Origin: Lachnoclostridium sp. UBA7482
GTDB taxonomy: Bacteria > Bacillota > Clostridia > Lachnospirales > Lachnospiraceae
Direction: 5' to 3'
Length of the DNA stretch: 5,241 bases
NCBI GenBank assembly: GCA_002479645.1
Contig: DLOO01000002.1
Coordinates: forward strand, 5,075 to 10,315
This document shows positions 1-5,241 of this stretch, in pieces. Both the position numbers and the translations under genes were made by a program. Below the pieces are notes generated by a model that was not told the origin of the DNA, searched no databases, and worked only from the letters and a program-made list of their open reading frames with translations. Position 1 is the first letter of the stretch, and every line of letters begins with the position of its first letter.

Positions 1-1
1 T

Positions 2-1015
2 GCCGTTATGCTGTACCGCTCTCTGGGGATTCCGGCTCGTTACGTGGAGGGCTATTATGTCGATACGGATCTGCTTACGTGTGAAAAGACCGTCTATCCG
101 GTTGAGAATCATAAGCTTGAAACGGATGGAAGATGGTCGGTAATCCGGCAGAATTATATTGAGGTTGAGGTTCCGGATGCCAGCGCGCACGCGTGGGTTG
201 AGATTTATCTGGATTATTACGGGTGGTGTCCGATTGAGGTTACTGCCGGTTATGGCGGGGTGGATTTTAGCGCGCTTCCCACATTGGCGCCAACGATACC
301 GGTGGAGAAACCGACTCCTAAGCCGACGTCGGTACCGACAAACAAGCCGACCCAGGCTCCGGATTTGACCGTTTCGCCGAAGCTTACGCCGGAAGCGACC
401 AAACCGATATCGACACCCTTGACGCCTCCGATTACCGAACCTTTGAAGAGGCCGACCTCGGGGATAACGGGAAACCCGTCCGGAGACGGGGAAGGGCAGG
501 AGGGCAGCCCGAATAATAAGCCGGGAAATAAACCTGAGACGAGTCGGAAAGAAACGAACAGCAGTACATTTGGGAGAAAAGCTGCGGAGATTTTGCCGTG
601 GATTATGAGTATGCTGTTGCTGGCGATGATAGTTGTCCTGGCGGCAAAAGGGGCAAAGAGCGCAAAGCAGCGGCGCAGAAGGGCACTGGGTACCGGAGAG
701 AAGAACCGGCGCGTATTCCGCTGCTATGCAGAAATTGTAAAATTGCTCCGTTTGGCCGGAATCCGACAGAAACTGACGGAATCGGAGAGCGAGTTCTTTG
801 CACGGGCGGAAGCTGCTATGAAAGATAACGGTGCGGAGGTTTCCGTGGCGGAGGCATGTCGGATTGCAGAAAAAACAAGGTTTTCGGAGAATGGAGCAAC
901 CGAGTCGGAAGCACAGAGGATGCTTACGATTTGCGAAAATGTGACAGCATTTGCTGGGAAGAACCTGAAGGGATGTGCCAAATGGAGGTTTTCCATATCA
1001 GCTCTGCTGAAATAG
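2..1015 (+). CDS. TgpA-like transglutaminase membrane protein, C-terminal part (5' end outside window)
   Basis: The reading frame is open from base 2, so the true start lies upstream; 337 codons and a TAG stop are visible. The fragment opens with the end of a transglutaminase-like (papain-fold) core: a GIPARYVEGYY motif, then HAWVEIYLDYYGW with the presumed catalytic His at 188-190. The catalytic Cys must lie upstream. The third triad position, Asp in many relatives (PFDPT), is Glu here (PIEVT, 236-238). A Pro/Thr-rich linker of roughly 100 residues follows (about 275-580), then one hydrophobic segment from ILPW to LAA (590-646), then a basic stop-transfer stretch (KQRRRR) and a soluble tail with FFARAEA and RFSENGATESEA, resembling the DUF4129 tail of TgpA proteins. 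This order places the core outside the cell and the tail in the cytoplasm. In many bacteria such genes follow a MoxR-type AAA ATPase and a DUF58 gene; that context is outside the window. Substrate unknown. The family call is firm; enzymatic activity is not proven. Confidence 0.88.
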   Translation, partial: AVMLYRSLGIPARYVEGYYVDTDLLTCEKTVYPVENHKLETDGRWSVIRQNYIEVEVPDASAHAWVEIYLDYYGWCPIEVTAGYGGVDFSALPTLAPTIPVEKPTPKPTSVPTNKPTQAPDLTVSPKLTPEATKPISTPLTPPITEPLKRPTSGITGNPSGDGEGQEGSPNNKPGNKPETSRKETNSSTFGRKAAEILPWIMSMLLLAMIVVLAAKGAKSAKQRRRRALGTGEKNRRVFRCYAEIVKLLRLAGIRQKLTESESEFFARAEAAMKDNGAEVSVAEACRIAEKTRFSENGATESEAQRMLTICENVTAFAGKNLKGCAKWRFSISALLK

Positions 1016-1032
1016 TAGGAAGGCGTTCTAAA

Positions 1033-1059
1033 ATGAAAAAAGTATTTTTTGGAGGGTAA
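1033..1059 (+). other. Possible 8-codon leader ORF ahead of the xylanase gene
   Basis: ATG at 1033 opens an eight-residue frame, MKKVFFGG, that ends with TAA at 1057-1059. It is preceded by AGGAAGG (1017-1023), a good Shine-Dalgarno match nine bases upstream. Its last two sense codons (GGA GGG) are the ribosome binding site of the xylanase gene, and its stop lies four bases before the xylanase ATG. A ribosome ending here could reinitiate at, or block, the next start. It could equally be chance, or the relic of an alternative start, since MKK also begins the lipoprotein. Expression is not shown. Confidence 0.25.
1051..1056 (+). promoter_or_regulatory. Ribosome binding site that fixes the xylanase start
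   Basis: GGAGGG lies seven bases before ATG 1064. The same frame also contains a TTG at 1049, which would add five residues (MEGKI), but that codon overlaps the Shine-Dalgarno site and has none of its own. ATG 1064 also gives a standard lipoprotein signal peptide beginning MKK. The ATG is therefore preferred. Confidence 0.85.
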
Positions 1060-1063
1060 AATC

Positions 1064-2251
1064 ATGAAAAAAACAACATGGAGTCTGCTTCTTCTCTGCA
1101 TGCTTGGCCTGCTGTTAGCCGGCTGCGGAAAAGAAACGACAGAAGCTGAAAAACCGACGGCAACGCCCGCGGTAACGAGTGAGGCAGAACCGACAAATAC
1201 GCCGGAGCCGACAAGTACACCGGAGCCGACGCCCACACCGACAGCAGGACTGACGGAAAGTCTTTATCAACATTATGCAGATGATTTTCGTTTTGGCACT
1301 TGTGTAGCAGGTGCGTATTTGAAATATTCCAAAGTGAGCGAGTTGGTTTTGCAGCAGTTCAACAGCATCACCTGTGAAAATGAGATGAAGCCCGACGCGT
1401 TACTTGACCAGTACCAGAGCCGTGCGCAAGGAAAGGTTGTCGTAACATTTTCCTACAATACAACGCGGATTCTCGATTGGGCGAAGCAGAATAATTTGAA
1501 GATGCGGGGTCATGTCCTGGTATGGCATTCGCAAACTCCGGAGTGGTTTTTCCGCGAGGGCTTCCGGAATGATGGGGCTTTGGTGTCTCGTGAAGAGATG
1601 CTTATTCGCATGGAATGCTACATCCAGCAGGTATTTGCGTATTGCGACAGCAAATATCCCGGTTTGTTTTACGCATGGGATGTTGTCAACGAGGCATTTA
1701 CCGACGACGGTGACGGACTGCGAAACAGTAACTGGTATAAAATTTTTGGAGAGGATTTCATCACCGAGGCATTTCGATTGGCACGCAAATACGCCCCGTC
1801 CGGTGTGAAGCTTTTCTATAATGATTTCAATACGTACATTAATTACAGTAATAAAACCAAGACGGATCGCATCTGTAATCTGGTGACGAAGCTGAAGGCA
1901 GAGGGGCTGATCGACGGCGTAGGCATGCAATCGCACCTGGATGTCAGTTTCCCGTCCGCGGATGCATTTGTCAATACGGTGAACCGCTTTTCAGCGCTTG
2001 GCGTTGAAGTGCAGATTACCGAACTGGATGTGACTACGAAGCCAAATGCGGCCGGCTGGGAGAAACAGGCAAAATACCTGGAAAGCATTTTCAAGCAGAT
2101 TGTAAAGAACGACAGGAACAAGACCGCCAATATCACCAGTGTGACGGTGTGGGGCGTTTCGGACAAATTATCATGGAGAGGAAGTCAGCACCCGCTGCTG
2201 TTTGACGACAACCTCAATCCCAAGCCTGCGTACTACAGCGTATTACAGTAA
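1064..2251 (+). CDS. Lipoprotein GH10 endo-1,4-beta-xylanase
   Basis: The complete gene encodes 395 residues. It is predicted to hydrolyse internal beta-1,4 bonds of xylan with retention of configuration, outside the cell and tethered to the membrane. Residues 1-20 are a lipoprotein signal peptide (MKK, hydrophobic core, lipobox LAGC) with lipidated Cys21. A Pro/Thr/Glu linker spans about 23-62, and one GH10 TIM barrel fills about 63-395, close to the usual domain length. Conserved GH10 motifs appear in order: ENEMKPDAL, RGHVLVWHSQTP, WDVVNEA with acid/base Glu210 (1691-1693), YNDFNTY, GVGMQSHLD, QITELDV with nucleophile Glu320 (2021-2023), and VTVWGVSDKLSW. No carbohydrate-binding module or sortase signal is visible. 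The 48-base gap after the transglutaminase gene holds no terminator and I saw no clear promoter, so cotranscription is likely. A hairpin terminator follows. The catalytic residues are intact, so an active enzyme is expected; fine specificity cannot be read from sequence. Confidence 0.96.
   Translation: MKKTTWSLLLLCMLGLLLAGCGKETTEAEKPTATPAVTSEAEPTNTPEPTSTPEPTPTPTAGLTESLYQHYADDFRFGTCVAGAYLKYSKVSELVLQQFNSITCENEMKPDALLDQYQSRAQGKVVVTFSYNTTRILDWAKQNNLKMRGHVLVWHSQTPEWFFREGFRNDGALVSREEMLIRMECYIQQVFAYCDSKYPGLFYAWDVVNEAFTDDGDGLRNSNWYKIFGEDFITEAFRLARKYAPSGVKLFYNDFNTYINYSNKTKTDRICNLVTKLKAEGLIDGVGMQSHLDVSFPSADAFVNTVNRFSALGVEVQITELDVTTKPNAAGWEKQAKYLESIFKQIVKNDRNKTANITSVTVWGVSDKLSWRGSQHPLLFDDNLNPKPAYYSVLQ
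1187..1240 (+). repeat. Three 18-bp imperfect tandem repeats encoding EPTxTP linker units
   Basis: Three in-frame 18-bp units (1187-1204, 1205-1222, 1223-1240) encode EPTNTP, EPTSTP and EPTPTP, residues 42-59 of the xylanase lipoprotein. They form most of the flexible spacer between the lipid anchor and the catalytic barrel. The DNA copies differ mainly in the fourth codon and at third positions. Unit number could change by slippage, lengthening or shortening the tether without a frameshift. Confidence 0.85.
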
Positions 2252-2267
2252 TACGCATTAAAAAAGT

Positions 2268-2317
2268 AAACTCCTCAAAAAACGGATACCTATCGGATTT
2301 TTGGGGAGTTTTGTTTT
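2268..2317 (+). terminator. Rho-independent terminator after the xylanase gene, possibly bidirectional
   Basis: The left arm (2268-2287) and right arm (2292-2311) form a stem of about 20 bp around a four-base loop, with a T-G wobble and A-A and G-G mismatches. The outer core AAACTCC pairs with GGAGTTT. The T-rich run TTTTGTTTT (2309-2317) follows on the + strand. It begins 17 bases after the xylanase stop. On the minus strand the same stem is followed by TTTACTTTTTT, so it could also stop transcripts coming leftward. Confidence 0.85.
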
Positions 2318-2414
2318 GTCTGATACGGTTGCGGGACAGGGCTGCAAAAAAACGAATTTTAATTATTATGCGGGACGGGCGAAAAAATACCAAGAAAAAA
2401 CTGCCAAATTTTCG

Positions 2415-2443
2415 TTGACAGCTGGACAAAGTTATGATAATAT
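2415..2443 (+). promoter_or_regulatory. Sigma-A-type promoter for rpoB with A-tract upstream region
   Basis: A perfect -35 hexamer TTGACA (2415-2420) is followed by a 17-base spacer and TAATAT (2438-2443), with an extended -10 TG directly upstream (TGA, 2435-2437). GATAAT (2436-2441, 15-base spacer) is an alternative -10. The predicted transcript start is near 2450. A-tracts centred near 2384, 2397 and 2408, spaced roughly one helical turn apart, lie just upstream and could act as an UP element. The site follows a terminator and precedes rpoB with no other gene between, so it is the likely source of rpoB transcripts. Confidence 0.75.
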
Positions 2444-2484
2444 GAAAAATGCACTATTGTGGTGTTATGTGCCTATTTGCTACT

Positions 2485-2513
2485 ATTATAGCATATAGAT
2501 GCGGGGAATGCAA
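2485..2513 (-). promoter_or_regulatory. Possible divergent minus-strand promoter
   Basis: Read on the minus strand, a perfect TATAAT (2490-2485) carries an extended -10 TGC (2493-2491) and lies 17 bases from a weak -35, TTGCAT (2513-2508). Transcription would start near 2478, run leftward across the rpoB promoter, and meet the possibly bidirectional terminator near 2260, giving an RNA of about 220 bases with no convincing ORF. The hexamer could simply be chance in AT-rich DNA. Confidence 0.3.
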
Positions 2514-2591
2514 CACTTTCTATACATCTTGTGCTTACTCATCTTTCACACACCGAAATGTTGAGGTACAAATGGCAATCAATAATAATCA

Positions 2592-2599
2592 AGGGGTGA
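2592..2599 (+). promoter_or_regulatory. rpoB ribosome binding site
   Basis: AGGGGTGA, inside AAGGGGTGA, is a near match to the 16S anti-Shine-Dalgarno complement and ends eight bases before ATG 2608. It supports that start over the in-frame ATG at 2572, which has only GAGG (2563-2566) at a short five-base spacing. Confidence 0.8.
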
Positions 2600-2607
2600 A
2601 AACGTCA

Positions 2608-5241
2608 ATGGATAAAAACAGAATTCGTCCGGTTAAAGTTGGAAAAGGCGTGCGAATGAGCTACTCTAAGCAGCGCGAGATTCTGGAAATGCCCAACCTC
2701 ATTGAAGTTCAGAAGGATTCCTATGACTGGTTCTTGGATAAGGGTCTTTATGAGGTATTTGAGGACATTTCTCCAATCGAAGACTATAGCGGCCATTTGA
2801 GTCTGGAGTTTGTAGACTACCAGCTCTGTGTCAATGACCGCAAGTATTCAATCGATGAGTGCAAGGAGCGCGACGCTACTTATGCCGCACCGTTAAAGGT
2901 TAAAGTCCGCCTTCACAACAAGGAAACCGGTGAGATTAACGAGCATGATATCTTCATGGGGGATTTGCCGTTAATGACCGGGACGGGTACTTTCGTAATC
3001 AACGGCGCTGAGCGGGTTATCGTAAGCCAGTTGGTTCGTTCTCCCGGTATCTACTACAATATCGGACATGACAAGATCGGTAAGAAACTGTACTCCTGTA
3101 CTGTAATTCCGAATCGTGGCGCATGGCTTGAGTATGAGACCGACTCCAATGACGTATTTTACGTTCGTGTAGATAGAAACCGTAAGGTGCCGATCAGCGT
3201 ATTGATTCGTGCACTCGGTATTGGTACGAATGCTGAGATTCGTGAGCTTTTCGGCGACGAACCGAAGCTTGAAGCGAGCTTTGCAAAGGACCCTTCCGAG
3301 AATTACCAGGATGGCCTTATTGAGCTTTACAAGAAGCTTCGTCCCGGCGAGCCTCTTTCCGTTGAAAGCGCTGAGTCTTTGATTAACGCGATGTTCTTTG
3401 ATCCTCGCCGTTATGATCTTGCAAAGGTAGGTCGTTATAAGTTCAACAAGAAGTTGATGCTTAAGAATCGTATTGCAGGTCAGAAGCTTTCCGAGGATGT
3501 TGTAGATATTACCACCGGTGAGGTTATTGCCGAGGCAGGTACGATTGTGACCGAAGCAATGGCTGACCGGATTCAGAATGCCGCAGTTCCTTTCGTCATG
3601 ATTCAGGGCGAGGAGCGTAACATTAAGGTTCTTTCCAACATGATGGTTGATCTTCGCAGCTTCTATGACTGCGATCCTGCTGAGCTCGGCGTTACCGAGT
3701 TGGTATACTACCCGGCACTTAAGACGATTCTCGAGGAAAATTCCACCGACGAAGAGATTCGCAGTGCGATTGAGAAGAGCGTTAACGAGCTGATTCCGAA
3801 GCATATTACCAGAGAAGATATCATTGCTTCCATTAACTACAATATGCATTTGGAATACGGTCTCGGTAATGATGACGATATCGACCACCTGGGCAACCGT
3901 CGTATTCGTGCGGTTGGCGAGCTTTTGCAGAACCAGTACCGTATCGGTATGTCCCGTATGGAGCGTGTTGTCCGCGAGCGTATGACTACGCAGGATCCGG
4001 ACGGCATCAGCCCGCAGTCCCTGATTAACATTAAGCCGGTAACTGCTGCGGTTAAGGAATTCTTCGGAAGCTCCCAGCTGTCCCAGTTCATGGATCAGAA
4101 TAACCCTCTTGGCGAGCTGACCCACAAGAGACGTCTTTCCGCACTTGGCCCCGGCGGTCTCTCCAGAGATCGTGCCGGATTTGAGGTTCGAGACGTTCAC
4201 TATACCCATTACGGAAGAATGTGTCCGATTGAGACCCCGGAAGGTCCTAACATCGGTTTGATTAACTCTTTGGCATCCTATGCGAGAATCAACGAGTATG
4301 GTTTCGTTGAGGCTCCGTATCGTAAGGTTGACCGCGTTACCGACCCGGCAAATCCGGTGGTGACCGAGGAGGTTGTTTACCTTACTGCTGACGAAGAGGA
4401 TAAGTATATTGTTGCACAGGCAAGCGAGCCGCTCGACGAAGCAGGTCACTTCATCAACTTTAACGTTTCCGGTCGTTTCCGTACGGAAACCTCCCAGTTT
4501 GAGAAGACTCGGATTGATTTGATGGACGTATCTCCGAAGATGATCTTCTCCGTTGCTACCGCTATGATTCCGTTCCTTCAGAACGACGACGCTAACCGTG
4601 CCCTTATGGGTTCCAACATGCAGCGTCAGGCTGTGCCGCTTCTCTTCAATGATTCTCCGGTTGTCGGTACCGGTATGGAGATGAAGACCGCAGTGGACTC
4701 CGGCGTCTGCGTACTGGCTAAGCGTGCCGGTGTTGTAGAGCGCTCCGAGTCTAACCGCATTATTGTTAAGGCTGAGGATGGTACCAGGGATGAGTATCGT
4801 CTCCAGAAGTTCGCAAGAAGTAACCAGGGTACCAGCATTAACCAGAGACCTATCGTTAAGAAGGGTGAGACGGTTGCCGAGGGGCAGGTCATTGCCGACG
4901 GTCCTTCCACCTCTCAGGGTGAGTTGGCGCTCGGTAAGAACCCGCTTATCGGTTTTATGACATGGGAAGGTTACAACTACGAGGATGCGGTTCTGCTTAG
5001 TGAAAAATTAGTTCAGAATGATGTTTATACCTCGGTTCATATCGAAGAATATGAAGCAGAAGCAAGAGATACTAAGCTTGGACCGGAGGAAATCACCCGT
5101 GATGTTCCCGGCGTCGGCGATGATGCCCTGAAGGATCTCGACGAGAGAGGTATTATCCGTATCGGTGCTGAGGTTCGGGCCGGTGATATCCTGGTCGGCA
5201 AGGTAACCCCTAAGGGCGAGACCGAGCTGACGGCGGAAGAG
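2608..5241 (+). CDS. rpoB: DNA-directed RNA polymerase subunit beta, N-terminal 878 residues (3' end outside window)
   Basis: This is the beta subunit of RNA polymerase, forming one half of the active-site cleft and binding the RNA-DNA hybrid. The frame runs uninterrupted from ATG 2608 to the last base, 878 codons, perhaps two thirds of a full-length protein. The start gives MDKNRIRPV, typical of clostridial RpoB. Landmarks in order: [12 protein letters not shown] (about 28-39); [20 protein letters not shown] (about 130-149); [16 protein letters not shown] (about 424-439); the rifampicin-pocket region around [14 protein letters not shown] (about 489-502) and [55 protein letters not shown], with Glu792/Asp793 matching the E. 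coli 813/814 acidic pair; and [19 protein letters not shown] near the end. The lobe region between GRYKFNKK and DDIDHL is of the longer Firmicutes type. Gln493, Asp496, His506 and Ser511, equivalent to E. coli 513, 516, 526 and 531, are wild type, so no classic rifampicin-resistance change is seen. rplL is not upstream; rpoC would be expected downstream. Confidence 0.98.
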   Translation, partial: MDKNRIRPVKVGKGVRMSYSKQREILEMPNLIEVQKDSYDWFLDKGLYEVFEDISPIEDYSGHLSLEFVDYQLCVNDRKYSIDECKERDATYAAPLKVKVRLHNKETGEINEHDIFMGDLPLMTGTGTFVINGAERVIVSQLVRSPGIYYNIGHDKIGKKLYSCTVIPNRGAWLEYETDSNDVFYVRVDRNRKVPISVLIRALGIGTNAEIRELFGDEPKLEASFAKDPSENYQDGLIELYKKLRPGEPLSVESAESLINAMFFDPRRYDLAKVGRYKFNKKLMLKNRIAGQKLSEDVVDITTGEVIAEAGTIVTEAMADRIQNAAVPFVMIQGEERNIKVLSNMMVDLRSFYDCDPAELGVTELVYYPALKTILEENSTDEEIRSAIEKSVNELIPKHITREDIIASINYNMHLEYGLGNDDDIDHLGNRRIRAVGELLQNQYRIGMSRMERVVRERMTTQDPDGISPQSLINIKPVTAAVKEFFGSSQLSQFMDQNNPLGELTHKRRLSALGPGGLSRDRAGFEVRDVHYTHYGRMCPIETPEGPNIGLINSLASYARINEYGFVEAPYRKVDRVTDPANPVVTEEVVYLTADEEDKYIVAQASEPLDEAGHFINFNVSGRFRTETSQFEKTRIDLMDVSPKMIFSVATAMIPFLQNDDANRALMGSNMQRQAVPLLFNDSPVVGTGMEMKTAVDSGVCVLAKRAGVVERSESNRIIVKAEDGTRDEYRLQKFARSNQGTSINQRPIVKKGETVAEGQVIADGPSTSQGELALGKNPLIGFMTWEGYNYEDAVLLSEKLVQNDVYTSVHIEEYEAEARDTKLGPEEITRDVPGVGDDALKDLDERGIIRIGAEVRAGDILVGKVTPKGETELTAEE

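Larger units (their letters stand above)
2252..2607. other. Intergenic region between xylanase gene and rpoB
   Basis: These 356 bases hold no convincing protein gene. In order they contain the xylanase terminator (2268-2317); an A-rich stretch with A-tracts at 2346-2352, 2382-2387 and 2395-2400 and a repeated GCGGGAC (2331-2337, 2370-2376); a sigma-A-type promoter (2415-2443); an imperfect inverted repeat TGCTA-N6-TAGCA (2478-2493) overlapping a possible minus-strand promoter; and a leader of about 158 bases ending in the rpoB ribosome binding site. Open frames crossing it lack ribosome binding sites. I recognise no known riboswitch and no ribosomal-protein leader. Confidence 0.7.

Noticed and set aside
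724..1236. 170-codon minus-strand frame with Gly-Val repeats
   Set aside because: It is antisense to the transglutaminase tail and the xylanase linker. The Gly/Val repeat is the complement of the Pro/Thr linker repeat.
1400..1936. 178-codon minus-strand frame inside the xylanase gene
   Set aside because: It is antisense to the GH10 catalytic barrel, with no recognisable domain; a shadow of the real gene.
2214..2429. 71-codon minus-strand frame over the xylanase 3' end and intergenic region
   Set aside because: It overlaps the xylanase gene and runs through the terminator, with no ribosome binding site or family likeness recognised.
2301..2498. 65-codon + strand frame in the intergenic region
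   Set aside because: It starts at a TTG within the terminator stem, crosses the rpoB promoter, and has no ribosome binding site or recognisable product.
2450..2607. Riboswitch or ribosomal-protein-type leader ahead of rpoB
   Set aside because: I could find only short, weak inverted repeats and no known aptamer consensus in the leader; covariance-model searching would be needed to say more.
3488..3840. Long segment in the rpoB lobe region as a possible insertion
   Set aside because: Its start (a [11 protein letters not shown] motif) and its [10 protein letters not shown] end match, from memory, the normal Bacillus/Clostridia version of RpoB, so it is a family feature and not a new insertion.
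2971..4449. 492-codon open frame on the minus strand inside rpoB
   Set aside because: It lies wholly antisense to the conserved rpoB frame. The length follows from rpoB codon choice, which avoids codons that read as stops in that antisense frame. No family resemblance or ribosome binding site was seen.

Overview
The window looks like a chromosomal stretch from a Gram-positive anaerobe of the class Clostridia, probably the family Lachnospiraceae (rumen or gut type). This rests on the close resemblance of the RpoB sequence to the clostridial/Lachnospiraceae form as I remember it, on strong AAGGGG/GGAGGG-type ribosome binding sites, and on a lipoprotein-anchored plant cell-wall hydrolase. No database search was possible, so the family assignment is inference. 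All three substantial genes are on the + strand.

Layout. Bases 2-1015 hold the 3' part of a TgpA-like transglutaminase membrane protein: the end of the transglutaminase core, a long Pro/Thr-rich linker, one membrane segment and a cytoplasmic DUF4129-like tail. After a 48-base gap with no terminator comes a complete lipoprotein GH10 endo-1,4-beta-xylanase (1064-2251), with a Pro/Thr linker encoded by an 18-bp tandem repeat. A hairpin terminator (2268-2317) closes this unit. A 356-base intergenic region (2252-2607) holds the terminator, A-tracts, a good sigma-A-type promoter, a possible divergent promoter and a leader. The rest (2608-5241) is the first 878 codons of rpoB, the beta subunit of RNA polymerase, cut by the window end.

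How the genes work together. The transglutaminase gene and the xylanase gene are probably cotranscribed, and both products are predicted to sit on the outer face of the membrane. A functional link between them is not shown by the sequence. rpoB appears to be an independent unit with its own promoter and leader. The usual upstream neighbours of rpoB (rplJ-rplL) are absent, which is the clearest oddity of the window. I found no CRISPR array, tRNA, rRNA, insertion sequence or clear new biological system. The findings are mostly small regulatory or lineage-level points.
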